Assembly (NCBI GenBank): GCA_041180805.1
Contig: JBEGQX010000365.1
Span: 36,138-100,137, forward strand
Source: JBEGQX01 sp041180805
GTDB lineage: Bacteria; Planctomycetota; Planctomycetia; Gemmatales; Gemmataceae
DNA length: 64,000 nt
Reading direction: 5' to 3'
Below, piece after piece: positions 8,582 to 17,166 of the stretch. The translations under genes were made by a program, and so were the position numbers. The notes under the pieces are model-generated. The model did no database searches and was not told the DNA's origin. It saw only the letters and a list, made by a program, of their open reading frames with translations. Each line of letters opens with the position of its first letter. Position 1 is the stretch's first letter.

Positions 8582-9826
8582 ATGAGTAACAAAGAAGCCT
8601 CGGATCCATGGTTTCAGTCACTTTTCGCAGACCGAATCGGAGGAGCCAACTATGGCAAATCTAACAAGATATATAAATTTGAGAAGATCAAGAGGGCAAA
8701 ACGGGCGGCCCTTGCCGCTCATCCTGAAAGAAAGCTGTTAGATTTTGGCATTGGTGAAAATGATGACATGGCAGCCCCGCTGGTGCGTGAATCCCTAAAG
8801 CGCGAAGTGGATAAGGTGGAAAATCGTGGCTACGCCGACAATGGTATAGCTGCTTACAAGGAAGCCGCTGCAGAGTTCATGCAAAAAGTTTTCGGGGTTA
8901 CTCTGGATCCTGCCACTGAAATCAATCATTGCATTGGTTCAAAACCAGCTTACGCCATGTTGCCAGCGGTATTCATTAACCCCGGCGATATCACTCTGAT
9001 GACAGTTCCTGGCTATCCGGTGGCCGGAACCCATACCGAATATTATGGAGGCAAGGTTCATCGGTTACCTTTGCTGCAAGAAAATAACTTTTACCCGGAC
9101 TTGGACAATATTCCCAAAGATGTATGCGAAAAAGCCAAGTTGCTGGTAATCAATTATCCAAACAGTCCCACAGGCCAGACTGCCACCAAGGATTTCTACA
9201 AGCGAGTTATCGATTTCGCACATAAGAACAAAATCGTAGTGGTGCAAGATGCTGCCCATATGCTGCTTAGTTACGATGGACCGCCGCTCAGTTTCTTACA
9301 GGTCGATGGCGCTCGTGAAGTGGGTGTTGAAGTGCATTCCATGTCCAAGGGATTCAACATGATTGGTTGGCGCCTTGGTTTTGTAGCAGGGCATCCGAAA
9401 ATTGTTCAAGCATATGCGGATGTTAAGGACAATTGTGATTCTGGTCAGTTTATGGCCATTCAGCAAGCCGCTGCCGAAGCGTTAAGGCACCCGGAAATTG
9501 GGGATCAAGTTCGCGAAAAATACCGCAGAAGGCTTAAAAAATTGGTGGATGCCCTTAACCAGGTAGGTTTCAAGGCTGCCATGCCCAAGGGAACTTACTT
9601 CCTTTATACAAAGGCACCAAAAGGCTGCACCGGACAAACCTTTGCAAATGCGGAAGAAGCATCCCAATTTCTTATCACGGAACAATCGGTGTGCTGCGTT
9701 CCATGGGATGACGCGGGAGCGTTTCTCAGATTTTCCGTCACCTATATCGCAAAGGATGAAGCGGAAGAAGATGCCCTGATGAAAGAAACGGTGGATCGGC
9801 TGGGAAAATTGAAACTTCAGTTTTAA
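8582..9826 (+). CDS. dapL: LL-diaminopimelate aminotransferase-type class I/II aminotransferase
   Basis: PLP-dependent fold-type I aminotransferase. It most resembles LL-diaminopimelate aminotransferase, which converts tetrahydrodipicolinate directly to LL-DAP, bypassing the succinylase/acetylase branches of lysine and peptidoglycan precursor synthesis. Visible landmarks: FADRIGGANYGKSNKIYKFE at the N-terminus, LLDFGIGENDDM, NYPNSPTGQ (about residues 195-203), the aspartate VVVQDAAH for the pyridine nitrogen, and the PLP lysine in SMSKGFNMIGWRLGF (near residue 256). At 414 aa it has the usual length. GAGGA precedes the ATG at 4-5 bases. A hairpin terminator follows directly. Another aminotransferase of the same superfamily is possible; the DAP assignment rests on overall pattern. 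Confidence 0.82.
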   Translation: MSNKEASDPWFQSLFADRIGGANYGKSNKIYKFEKIKRAKRAALAAHPERKLLDFGIGENDDMAAPLVRESLKREVDKVENRGYADNGIAAYKEAAAEFMQKVFGVTLDPATEINHCIGSKPAYAMLPAVFINPGDITLMTVPGYPVAGTHTEYYGGKVHRLPLLQENNFYPDLDNIPKDVCEKAKLLVINYPNSPTGQTATKDFYKRVIDFAHKNKIVVVQDAAHMLLSYDGPPLSFLQVDGAREVGVEVHSMSKGFNMIGWRLGFVAGHPKIVQAYADVKDNCDSGQFMAIQQAAAEALRHPEIGDQVREKYRRRLKKLVDALNQVGFKAAMPKGTYFLYTKAPKGCTGQTFANAEEASQFLITEQSVCCVPWDDAGAFLRFSVTYIAKDEAEEDALMKETVDRLGKLKLQF

Positions 9827-9833
9827 TAAAAAA

Positions 9834-9863
9834 AGAGCCGGGCCCGATTAAAGGCCCGGCTCT
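9834..9863. terminator. Strong bidirectional Rho-independent terminator
   Basis: A perfect 11-base GC-rich stem (AGAGCCGGGCC at 9834-9844 and its complement at 9853-9863) with an 8-base loop lies between the convergent dapL and SGNH-hydrolase genes. The A-rich run just before it supplies the U-tract for minus-strand transcripts; the plus-strand side has only a short TAATAGTTTT. Confidence 0.85.
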
Positions 9864-9881
9864 AATAGTTTTGGCTTCCGA

Positions 9882-10643
9882 TTATTTGAGCAGATCCTTA
9901 ATTACGCTTTCCACGGCATTAGCCCAGATCTCGTATCCCTTTTCGCTAAGGTGCAATTGATCAGGCATAATATCCTTTGGAATGGCGCCATTTCCATCAA
10001 GGAATTTGCCACCAATATCCAGGAACTTCACGCTTTTGCCACCATCATCAAGCTTTGCAATCATCTTGTTAATGTTGTCAATTTTATCTTTCTGGGTCTT
10101 GCGGGCAGTTTCATCTTTTGCGGTATTTCGGGGAAACACGGCCAAAAGAAGAATCTTGGTCTTGGGTGAGCGCTTTTTTACCTCGGCAACAATTGCCTTG
10201 ATACCATCTGCGATCTCCTCGGAGGTGTTGTCCATGTTGTTGGAATTATTCGTACCGATCATCAACTGCAAAACCTTGGGCTGAATTCCATCCAATTCCC
10301 CGTTCTGCAACCTCCAGAGAACATGCTGGGTACGATCCCCGCCAATTCCGAAATTGGCAGCTTTCAAAGGCACAAACTTGGAAGCAAAAAGCTTGCTGCC
10401 AGAGGCTTTATCACTGTGGCCTTCACCTCCCCAGGCATCGGTAATGGAATCTCCCAGGAACAGAAGATCCACATTGCCACGTTTTGCGATCTGCACAAAT
10501 GTGTCATGGCGCTTTTCCCAATTCTTATCCCTTGGAGCGGGCTTGGTGGCGGTATTCTCCTTGCTTTGCGCATTCGCGAAAGAGACCAATCCAAAAAGGA
10601 TTACAGCCAGGGTCATGGATCCGGCAAATTTTCCACGCATCAT
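9882..10643 (-). CDS. Secreted SGNH/GDSL-family hydrolase
   Basis: Exported serine esterase-type hydrolase similar to the platelet-activating-factor acetylhydrolase gamma-subunit group. A signal peptide (MRGKFAGSMTLAVILFGLVSFANAQS) precedes the mature protein. The four SGNH blocks are visible: block I FLGDSITDAWGG (nucleophile Ser, about residue 67), block II NFGIGGDRTQHV, block III MIGTNNSNN, and block V DQLHLSEKGYEIW with the catalytic Asp and His. AGGAG lies 4-5 bases before the first of two adjacent ATG codons. The substrate cannot be read from sequence; sugar-ester deacetylation is common in this group. A single-gene unit flanked by the terminator at its 3' end. Confidence 0.9.
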   Translation of the reverse strand: MMRGKFAGSMTLAVILFGLVSFANAQSKENTATKPAPRDKNWEKRHDTFVQIAKRGNVDLLFLGDSITDAWGGEGHSDKASGSKLFASKFVPLKAANFGIGGDRTQHVLWRLQNGELDGIQPKVLQLMIGTNNSNNMDNTSEEIADGIKAIVAEVKKRSPKTKILLLAVFPRNTAKDETARKTQKDKIDNINKMIAKLDDGGKSVKFLDIGGKFLDGNGAIPKDIMPDQLHLSEKGYEIWANAVESVIKDLLK

Positions 10644-10796
10644 GATTCTCCTTTCAAAAATTGATTACCAAGGCGTGAGAAGACATCATGGCTTGGAACC
10701 TCACACCAGTCAAACTTTTTGAAGATTCGATCCGGGTTTTTGCCAATCCGCTCGACCCCAAAAACTAACTTGGGTAAACTTGTTGAAGGTGAAACC

Positions 10797-12182
10797 ATGC
10801 TGATGTTCCAAGCAGGACAACAACTGAATCGCAGATTATTCATGGCCCTTGGAATACCCATGGCAGGGCTTACAGGGAATCTCCATGGATTCGTCCCCAC
10901 AAAGCCGGCCAAGGCAAAATCCGTCATTGTGCTCTTCTGTGGTGGAGGGCAAAGCCAGTTGGAAATGTGGGATCCAAAGCCAGATGCCCCAGCCGAGGTT
11001 CGTGGTGCTTTTTCAACCATTAACACAAAAACTCCGGGGCTTCGTTTTGGCGAACATATGCCTCAAATTGCCAGGCAGTCGCATCGATTTACTGTGCTTC
11101 GAAGCGTGAGCCACGATGATACCGACCATGGTTCGGCCTGCTATTTAAGCCTTACCGGCCTCTTTCATGTTCAAAAATCAGCAAATCCGCCCCCAAAGCC
11201 TGATGACCCTCCAACGCTTGCCAGTATTTTTCGCAGGTTAAAACCCGAGGCACCCTTTGGATTCCCATCCGTGCATCTTAACGGGCCTCTGCTTGTTCCG
11301 GAACTTCCAAGCCCGGGGCAAAGTTCAGGATATTTGGGCAGGGTGATGGAACCCCTGGAGGTCGATCCCGAATTTCCCGAACGTTCACTGCCAGCTTTGG
11401 AAACCCGGGATGAACTGCCCGTTGTTCGCCTGCAAAAAAGACAATTACTTAGGGATGCCCTTGAACAGCACCAAAAAACTTGGGAGAAAACTCCCGGCCT
11501 TCTCGATTACGACCAGCGCTACAGACAAGCCTATCAACTCATCAGTAATCCCATCGCCCGCTCCGCATTTGATTTATCTTCCGAACCAGAATCTGTGCGA
11601 AACAGGTATGGCAGAAATCGCTCGGGTCAGTCTTGCCTTCTCGCCCGCAGGCTTGTTGAAAAGGGTATTCCCTGGATCACGGTATTTTGGAATGGCAACA
11701 TAAGGGGCCAGGACAAGGAACCAGATTTAACCGATCAATATGGATGGGACACTCATAACGATATTTTTGAAGCCATGAAGGATCGGCTTTTGCCTCGCTT
11801 TGACCAGAGTTTCTCCGCACTAATTGAAGACCTTGACCAGCGCGGCCTTCTTGCAACAACGCTGGTAGTGTGCATGGGGGAATTTGGCAGGGCCCCCCTG
11901 GTTGCATTAGAACCACGCTTTGCCGGAGCCACCCCCGGAAGAAAGCATTGGGCTGCCGCTTATTCAGTGGTATTTGCCGGAGCAGGAGTCCAAAAAGGTG
12001 CCATACTCGGGGCAACTGATGCAAAGGGGGCTTACCCAACATTGGATCGAGTTTCCCCCATGGATATTCATGCAACCATTTTTGATGCCCTTGGAGTCGA
12101 TCCATCAGGGGACTATCATGATTTATTGAACCGGTCATCCCCCATTAGCAGGGGAAGGGTAATCAGTCGTCTTTATTCCTGA
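10797..12182 (+). CDS. DUF1501 domain protein
   Basis: Planctomycete DUF1501 protein, related to the sulfatase/alkaline-phosphatase-like superfamily; function unestablished. I start at the ATG at 10797, preceded by GAAGG at 7 bases, rather than further upstream where the sequence looks non-coding. A short hydrophobic leader follows RRLFMALGIPMAGLTG. Conserved features: IVLFCGGGQSQLEMWDPKPDAP (about residues 45-65), VLRSVSHDDTDHGSACY, LLARRLVEKGIPWITVFW, the GWDTHNDIF motif with metal-type Asp/His, CMGEFGRAP, and GATDAKGAYP near the end. Only 18 bases separate it from the HtrA-type protease gene, suggesting cotranscription. A second DUF1501 protein lies at 23304. Confidence 0.92.
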   Translation: MLMFQAGQQLNRRLFMALGIPMAGLTGNLHGFVPTKPAKAKSVIVLFCGGGQSQLEMWDPKPDAPAEVRGAFSTINTKTPGLRFGEHMPQIARQSHRFTVLRSVSHDDTDHGSACYLSLTGLFHVQKSANPPPKPDDPPTLASIFRRLKPEAPFGFPSVHLNGPLLVPELPSPGQSSGYLGRVMEPLEVDPEFPERSLPALETRDELPVVRLQKRQLLRDALEQHQKTWEKTPGLLDYDQRYRQAYQLISNPIARSAFDLSSEPESVRNRYGRNRSGQSCLLARRLVEKGIPWITVFWNGNIRGQDKEPDLTDQYGWDTHNDIFEAMKDRLLPRFDQSFSALIEDLDQRGLLATTLVVCMGEFGRAPLVALEPRFAGATPGRKHWAAAYSVVFAGAGVQKGAILGATDAKGAYPTLDRVSPMDIHATIFDALGVDPSGDYHDLLNRSSPISRGRVISRLYS

Positions 12183-12200
12183 TCTTTCAGGGCAAAAACT

Positions 12201-13373
12201 ATGCAGAATTATCCAGAACATAATCAGGGCTCACCTCCGAAGTACCTTATACCTTTGGTTGTAATTTCAGTTCTGGCGTTGTTGATGCCATTTATCCTGG
12301 CAGGCTTGTACTTCACGGGGCGTTTGCAATTTCCAGGGACAAATGAGGACGCAAGAAAATATGGTAATGCCAGGACAGTGGTCCCCCGCGGCAACCTCGC
12401 CGAGGATGAAAAATCCACCATCGAACTATACAACCGTAGCAAGCAATGTGTGGTTCATATCACCACACTTGCAAACCGCCGCAGTGCTTTCAGCTTGAAT
12501 GTTCAACAAGTACCTGAGGGAACTGGCTCGGGTTTTATCTGGGATGAAGGCGGGCACATTGTAACTAACTTCCATGTCATTCAAAACGCCGATGCTGCGG
12601 AAGTCACCTTTTCCGACAATAGCACCTATCCTGCAAGAATGGTCGGGTACTACGCGGACAAAGATTTGGCCGTTCTAAAGGTTGATGCACCCAAATCCAA
12701 ACTTAAGCCCATACCAGTGGGCAAATCGGAAGATTTACAGGTGGGCCAGAAAGTTTTTGCGATAGGCAACCCTTTTGGCCTGGATCAGACCCTTACCACG
12801 GGCATCATCAGCGCACTGGGAAGGGAAATCGATTCTGTAACCAAGCGGCCCATCAAAAATGTGATCCAGTCGGATGCAGCGATCAATCCTGGTAATTCCG
12901 GCGGTCCACTACTGGACAGTGCCGGCCTTTTAATTGGTGTGAACACTGCTATCGCAAGTTCCACAGGGCATTCCGCCGGCATCAGTTTTGCCATTCCGGT
13001 GGACGAAGTGAACCGGGTTGTCCCCGAATTGATCCGCCATGGAAAAATCACCAAACCCGCCTTGGGGGTCACCCTTGCCCCCGACCACCTTGCAAAGCAA
13101 TTGGGAAGCAAAGGTGTCATGGTGTTGGAAACACTGCCTGAAGGCCCCGCTGCAAAAGCAGGAATAAAAGGTGCCAGCAGGGCAAGAAGTGGAAAAGTTA
13201 TCCCAGGAGATTTTATTATCCGAATCGATGAACAAGTGATTCAAACCTTAAAGGATTTGTACCTGTACCTTGATTCCAAAAAGGTTGGGGATACAGTCAA
13301 GGTAGTGGTGGATCGGGAAGGTGCGGAGGAAATCATGGAAATAACTCTCGCTCCCTTGCAATCGCTTAAATAA
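12201..13373 (+). CDS. Membrane-anchored HtrA/Deg-type serine protease
   Basis: Periplasmic quality-control protease of the trypsin-like HtrA/Deg family, anchored by an N-terminal helix (about residues 19-40, LVVISVLALLMPFILAGLYF). The catalytic triad is intact: His in VTNFHVIQNAD (about 119), Asp in DKDLAVLKVD (about 153), Ser in NPGNSGGPLL (about 233). The oxyanion/activation loop segment GNPFGLDQTLTTGIISALGR precedes the Ser. One PDZ domain follows (about 280-385), with the usual carboxylate-binding region near ALGVTLAP. With a single PDZ and an N-terminal anchor it resembles DegS or HhoA-type proteins. It lies between a DUF1501 gene and aroE with short gaps, so probably in one transcript. 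Confidence 0.92.
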   Translation: MQNYPEHNQGSPPKYLIPLVVISVLALLMPFILAGLYFTGRLQFPGTNEDARKYGNARTVVPRGNLAEDEKSTIELYNRSKQCVVHITTLANRRSAFSLNVQQVPEGTGSGFIWDEGGHIVTNFHVIQNADAAEVTFSDNSTYPARMVGYYADKDLAVLKVDAPKSKLKPIPVGKSEDLQVGQKVFAIGNPFGLDQTLTTGIISALGREIDSVTKRPIKNVIQSDAAINPGNSGGPLLDSAGLLIGVNTAIASSTGHSAGISFAIPVDEVNRVVPELIRHGKITKPALGVTLAPDHLAKQLGSKGVMVLETLPEGPAAKAGIKGASRARSGKVIPGDFIIRIDEQVIQTLKDLYLYLDSKKVGDTVKVVVDREGAEEIMEITLAPLQSLK

Positions 13374-13391
13374 CTGGTCTGGAAAAATATC

Positions 13392-14249
13392 ATGACAAAG
13401 GAATTAAACTTCAAACAAGAACTTACCGCATGCTTCGGCAAACCCGTGGCGGAGAACCCGACTCAGGCAATGATCGAGGCTGCTTACGCCCACCACAACC
13501 TTTTTTGGCGCTACCTTACCATTGAAGTGGACCCCGCAGACCTGAAAGCCGCTGTCGCGGGTGCCCGGGCAATGGGTTTTCGCGGGTTCAACTGCACCAT
13601 ACCCCATAAGGTTGCGGTTATTCAGCATCTGGATGGCCTTGGGGAATCCGCCTCGGTAATGGGCGCGGTGAATTGTGTGGTACGCAGAGGCGGGAAACTC
13701 ATCGGTGAAAACACAGATGGCAAGGGTTTTCTGGAATCGCTACGCGAGGTGATGGATCCCAAGGGAAAGAATATTGTAGTGTTCGGAGCGGGTGGCGCAG
13801 CCCGTGCCATAACTGTCGAATTAGCCCTTGCAGGTGCCGCTGGTTTTCAGATTGTTAATCGTGGAAGCCAAAGGGGAGAGGAACTAGCAACACTTTTGAA
13901 AGAAAAAGTAAAAGCAAAAGTTGATTTCATTCCTTGGAAAACCACTTTCAAAGTCCCCACCCAGACCCATGTTGTGATCAACGCAACTTCCATCGGATTA
14001 TTCCCGGATGTGAATGCCAGACTGGATTTTGATACCGCCTCATTAAGGCCTGAAATGGTGGTTGCGGATGTAATTCCCAATCCACCAGAAACCAACCTTG
14101 TGCGGGATGCCCGTAAGGCTGGTTGCAAAGTTCTAGATGGATTGGGAATGCTGGTAAACCAGGGAGTTATTGGAATTAAACACTGGACCGGCATCGACCC
14201 GGACCCCTCCGTAATGCGCAAGGCACTTGAGAAAGTATTTGGAGTTTAA
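13392..14249 (+). CDS. aroE: Shikimate dehydrogenase
   Basis: NADP-dependent reduction of 3-dehydroshikimate to shikimate in aromatic amino-acid synthesis; cytoplasmic. The N-terminal substrate-binding domain shows FNCTIPHK (catalytic Lys, near residue 76), MGAVNCVV, and ENTDGKGF (catalytic Asp). The NADP-binding Rossmann domain opens with VVFGAGGAARAITVEL (about 134-149), then INATSIGLFPD and the C-terminal DGLGMLVNQGVIGIKHWTG. At 285 aa it is of normal length. The N-terminus starts with NFKQELTACFGKPVAENPTQAM, close to the usual GxPVxHSxSP segment though with ENPTQ in place of HSLSP. The cupin gene downstream starts 4 bases after its stop, so the two are likely coupled. Confidence 0.93.
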   Translation: MTKELNFKQELTACFGKPVAENPTQAMIEAAYAHHNLFWRYLTIEVDPADLKAAVAGARAMGFRGFNCTIPHKVAVIQHLDGLGESASVMGAVNCVVRRGGKLIGENTDGKGFLESLREVMDPKGKNIVVFGAGGAARAITVELALAGAAGFQIVNRGSQRGEELATLLKEKVKAKVDFIPWKTTFKVPTQTHVVINATSIGLFPDVNARLDFDTASLRPEMVVADVIPNPPETNLVRDARKAGCKVLDGLGMLVNQGVIGIKHWTGIDPDPSVMRKALEKVFGV

Positions 14250-14253
14250 CCAA

Positions 14254-14667
14254 GTGCAAGAATCAACCGAACAAAAAATCCTTTGCGTGCAATCGGGGGT
14301 CAGCACCAACATCCAACAACTTGGGCCTTATGGAATTGAGACATTGATTGACCTTCCAGAAGAGGGAAAAACCACCGCTTATCGAGTTCATATTCAACCC
14401 AACAGCAAAACCTCCACAAGTTATCACCAGATAGCCGAGGAGCTTTACTATGTCCTATCAGGTTCCGGGATAGCTTTCCTGAATGGCAAGCCATTTGAGT
14501 TGAAACCGGGGATTTTCCTGCGACTTCCACCGGGCACCCGGCATGCGTTCGAAGCCTTTGCCGAGGGTCTGGATATGTTGGATGTTCATTCCCCGGGTTG
14601 CAGGCCCAACAGGGATGTTTATTTTCCCGAAGGCAAAACACCCGAGGGTTTCCACAAGCAGGGATAG
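14254..14667 (+). CDS. Cupin-domain protein
   Basis: Small single-cupin protein. I start at the GTG at 14254, 4 bases after the aroE stop, since GGAG lies 9 bases upstream (inside the aroE end); a TTG at 14227 would add 9 residues inside aroE without a ribosome site. Cupin motif 1 is modified (TSYHQIAEELYYVLSGSG) and motif 2 reads PGIFLRLPPGTRHAF, with metal-ligand His residues. The sequence is of the 'mannose-6-phosphate isomerase-like' cupin type. Substrate unknown. It ends 7 bases from the convergent rpoN gene. A second cupin occurs at 39365. Confidence 0.88.
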   Translation: MQESTEQKILCVQSGVSTNIQQLGPYGIETLIDLPEEGKTTAYRVHIQPNSKTSTSYHQIAEELYYVLSGSGIAFLNGKPFELKPGIFLRLPPGTRHAFEAFAEGLDMLDVHSPGCRPNRDVYFPEGKTPEGFHKQG

Positions 14668-14674
14668 GAAAGCC

Positions 14675-16156
14675 TTAACCGTTCCAGTCTTTCCGCTCGC
14701 GGGACGAGGGAATATTCAACATCTTTCGGTACTTTGTAATGGTTCTTCTGGCTACTGGGTAACCGTCCGCCTGTAATTTTTCAACCAAGTCTTCATCTGA
14801 CAGCGGATTGGTTTTGTCTTCGCTGGCAACCACGTCCAACAGTTTCCTGCGTATCTTTTCCCACGCAATATCCTCACCACTGGCATTCTGGGTGCCACCG
14901 CCAAAAAACCTTTTCAGAGGAAAAACTCCGCGGGGCGTCTGAACCCATTTGTCATCCACCGCCCTGCTAATGGTGGATACATCCACACCAACAACATCAG
15001 CAATCTGCTGCATTTTCAAAGGTTCCATGTATTCCGGGCCGGAATCCAGAAAGCTTTTCTGGCGTTCCACGATTGCCTGGGTGACTTTGCGAAGAGTGTT
15101 CTTGCGCTGCTCAATGGCTTCAAGCAACCACTGGGCAGATTGAATCTTGGGTCGAAGAAACTCCTTGACCTTCGGATCTGTAGCCTTGTTTTTACATTCC
15201 GCAAGATATCCCTTGTTAAGCTGGACATTAGGCAAAAGGTCATCCACCAGCTTTACGATATACTCGCCATTTTCATCTTGCAGAACCTCAATATCAGGGA
15301 CAACGTAGGGAATGTTGCCTGCATGAAAATCCGCCGCAGGCTTTGGATTGAGTTTCTTGATCACTTCGATCGCCTGCATGATCGTTGGCAGTTCAAATCC
15401 GGTGGATTTTTGAATGGCGGGAATCCGGTTGTGGCGAATATCTTCCAAGTGATTATTGATCAGTGAACGAACCACATCGCCATGTTCGGTATCGGGGGTA
15501 AGCTGAAGCAGCAGGCATTCGGAAAGATCCCGCGCCCCAACCCCCAAAGGCTCAAGCCCCTGAACTATGTAGATTGCTTCTTCGATGGCATCCGTGGAAG
15601 CGGCAGGATCAACCATCGCACAAAGTTCATCTATTCCCAGCTTCAGATATCCACCATCATCAAGGTTGGAAATCACAAGATGCACAAGCTTGCGAATATC
15701 CTTCTTGATATCCATGAATGCAAGCTGGTCTATCAGGTATTCTTCAAGCGACTGTGGCCTGGAAACCATGTTTTGCATGGCATCGTGCTTGCGGTCGGAA
15801 TATTCCTCGCTGGCTGCCCGCGATGGCCGATGATCATCAAAGAATGATTCTTTCCAGTCATCGGGAATACTATCCAGGCGTTCAAAGTCCGATTCTGCCT
15901 GCCCGCTTGTATCAATGTCCAGAACCTTGGATTCCGGCGCATAATCTTCAGGGCTTTCAGCAGGTTCAGGCGTTTCGGAAAAGTTCTCATCCGCATCCTG
16001 TGTAAGCTCCAGCACAGGGTTTTCCTGAAGCTCCTGTTGGATTTTCTCCTCAAGTGCCATGATGGGCATCTGCAGAATCTCCATGGATTGGATCATACGA
16101 GGAGCCAGGTGCATTTCCTGGCTCATTCGCTGTCCCATGGAGGTTTCTAGACGCAT
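14675..16156 (-). CDS. rpoN: RNA polymerase sigma-54 factor
   Basis: Alternative sigma factor for -24/-12 promoters, which needs enhancer-binding AAA+ activators. Region I opens with ETSMGQRMSQEMHLAPRMIQSMEILQMP, rich in Gln and Met, as expected. An acidic region II (about residues 60-110) follows, then the core-binding domain (about 125-300) and the DNA-binding domain with a helix-turn-helix around VVGVDVSTISRAVDDKWVQTP (about 390-410). The RpoN box ARRTITKYRKML is intact near residue 475, close to the C-terminus. 493 aa is usual. GGGGA lies 8 bases upstream of the ATG. No enhancer-binding activator gene is in the window. Confidence 0.96.
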   Translation of the reverse strand: MRLETSMGQRMSQEMHLAPRMIQSMEILQMPIMALEEKIQQELQENPVLELTQDADENFSETPEPAESPEDYAPESKVLDIDTSGQAESDFERLDSIPDDWKESFFDDHRPSRAASEEYSDRKHDAMQNMVSRPQSLEEYLIDQLAFMDIKKDIRKLVHLVISNLDDGGYLKLGIDELCAMVDPAASTDAIEEAIYIVQGLEPLGVGARDLSECLLLQLTPDTEHGDVVRSLINNHLEDIRHNRIPAIQKSTGFELPTIMQAIEVIKKLNPKPAADFHAGNIPYVVPDIEVLQDENGEYIVKLVDDLLPNVQLNKGYLAECKNKATDPKVKEFLRPKIQSAQWLLEAIEQRKNTLRKVTQAIVERQKSFLDSGPEYMEPLKMQQIADVVGVDVSTISRAVDDKWVQTPRGVFPLKRFFGGGTQNASGEDIAWEKIRRKLLDVVASEDKTNPLSDEDLVEKLQADGYPVARRTITKYRKMLNIPSSRERKDWNG

Positions 16157-16193
16157 GACAAATCCCCAAGCCCAATATTATCCACTTATTATT

Positions 16194-16793
16194 CTATAAC
16201 TGTTGACGCCCTTCGAGAGCATCCGCAAGAATTTGGTTGCTGGCATACTCCAACCCGGAACCACTGGGCAATCCCCGGGCCAGCCTGGTTATTTTAACCC
16301 CCGTGGGCGCAAGAATACTGGAAAGGTAAAGAGCTGTTCCATCACCTTCCAAGTTCGGGTTCGTTGCCATGATAATTTCGCGGACATTACCACCAGCAAC
16401 CCTGTCCATAAGGCGATCGATGGTTAATTGGTCTGGGCCCATGTTATCTAATGGGGCCAGCCTGCCATGCAGAACATGATAAACTCCGCGATAAATTCCG
16501 GATCTTTCCATCGCCCCTAGATCTCTGGGTTGTTCGACAATGCAAATAAGGGTGGGATCCCTTCTTAGATCCGAACAAATATGACAATGGTCATGCTCGG
16601 TGGGGTTACAACATGTCTTGCAATTGCGGATGGATTCTTTGATGGCGCGCAAACATTCGGCAAGGGCCAGTACATCTTTGCGATCCGCTCCAAGCAAATA
16701 ATGGGTAAGGCGCTCTGCGGACTTCGGACCTATGCCCGGCAGTTTGCCAAGTTCTTGCATCAATCTCGCTATTACACCAGCTTGTTGATCCAT
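16194..16793 (-). CDS. recR: Recombination mediator RecR
   Basis: Part of the RecFOR pathway, loading RecA at single-stranded gaps. The helix-hairpin-helix segment LGKLPGIGPKSAERL lies near the N-terminus, the four-Cys zinc finger C-KTCC-NPTEHDHCHIC at about residues 53-70, and the Toprim domain (about 78-170) starts ICIVEQPRDLGAMERSG. The C-terminal TRLARGLPSGSGLEYA is the conserved Walker-B-like end. I prefer the ATG at 16793, which aligns with known RecR N-termini; a TTG at 16805 (with GAGG upstream) would add four residues. It follows ybaB and dnaX on the same strand with 17-30-base gaps, an arrangement conserved across bacteria. Confidence 0.95.
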   Translation of the reverse strand: MDQQAGVIARLMQELGKLPGIGPKSAERLTHYLLGADRKDVLALAECLRAIKESIRNCKTCCNPTEHDHCHICSDLRRDPTLICIVEQPRDLGAMERSGIYRGVYHVLHGRLAPLDNMGPDQLTIDRLMDRVAGGNVREIIMATNPNLEGDGTALYLSSILAPTGVKITRLARGLPSGSGLEYASNQILADALEGRQQL

Positions 16794-16822
16794 CAACGCA
16801 CTCAATTATGCCTCAGATTTGA

Positions 16823-17164
16823 TTATCCCATTCCGGGTAACTGGAAACCACCCGGAAGGCCCAGCGATTGTGCAAGTTTTCCGGTTTCTTCAGCAATTTG
16901 AGTTCGCACTTTTGCCATGGCTTGATTCGTGGCACCACGAATCAATTCTTCCAGACAATCCCGGTCCTGCATTTTCCAGGCATCATCAGAAATCCGACAG
17001 GACAACATTTCAAATTTACCATTCACTTTTACGGCCACCAGCCCGGCACCAGCATCACCCTGCGCTGTTATCTTTTCAAGCTTGCCTTGCATTTCCATTG
17101 CCTGTTCTTGCATTTTAGGCAAGTTTTTCATCAGGCTTGCAAACTGTCCGATTTCCTTGAACAT
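16823..17164 (-). CDS. YbaB/EbfC family nucleoid-associated protein
   Basis: Small DNA-binding protein of the YbaB/EbfC family, a dimeric nucleoid-associated factor. The N-terminal helix MFKEIGQFASLMKNLPKM with MQEQAMEMQGKLEKI, and the beta-strand region GLVAVKVNGKFEMLSCRI followed by DCLEELIRGATNQAMAKV, match the family. 113 aa is normal. Its ATG lies 2 bases after the dnaX stop, with AGGAG inside the dnaX end, so translation is coupled. Placed between dnaX and recR as in most bacteria. Confidence 0.94.
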   Translation of the reverse strand: MFKEIGQFASLMKNLPKMQEQAMEMQGKLEKITAQGDAGAGLVAVKVNGKFEMLSCRISDDAWKMQDRDCLEELIRGATNQAMAKVRTQIAEETGKLAQSLGLPGGFQLPGMG

Positions 17165-17166
17165 CC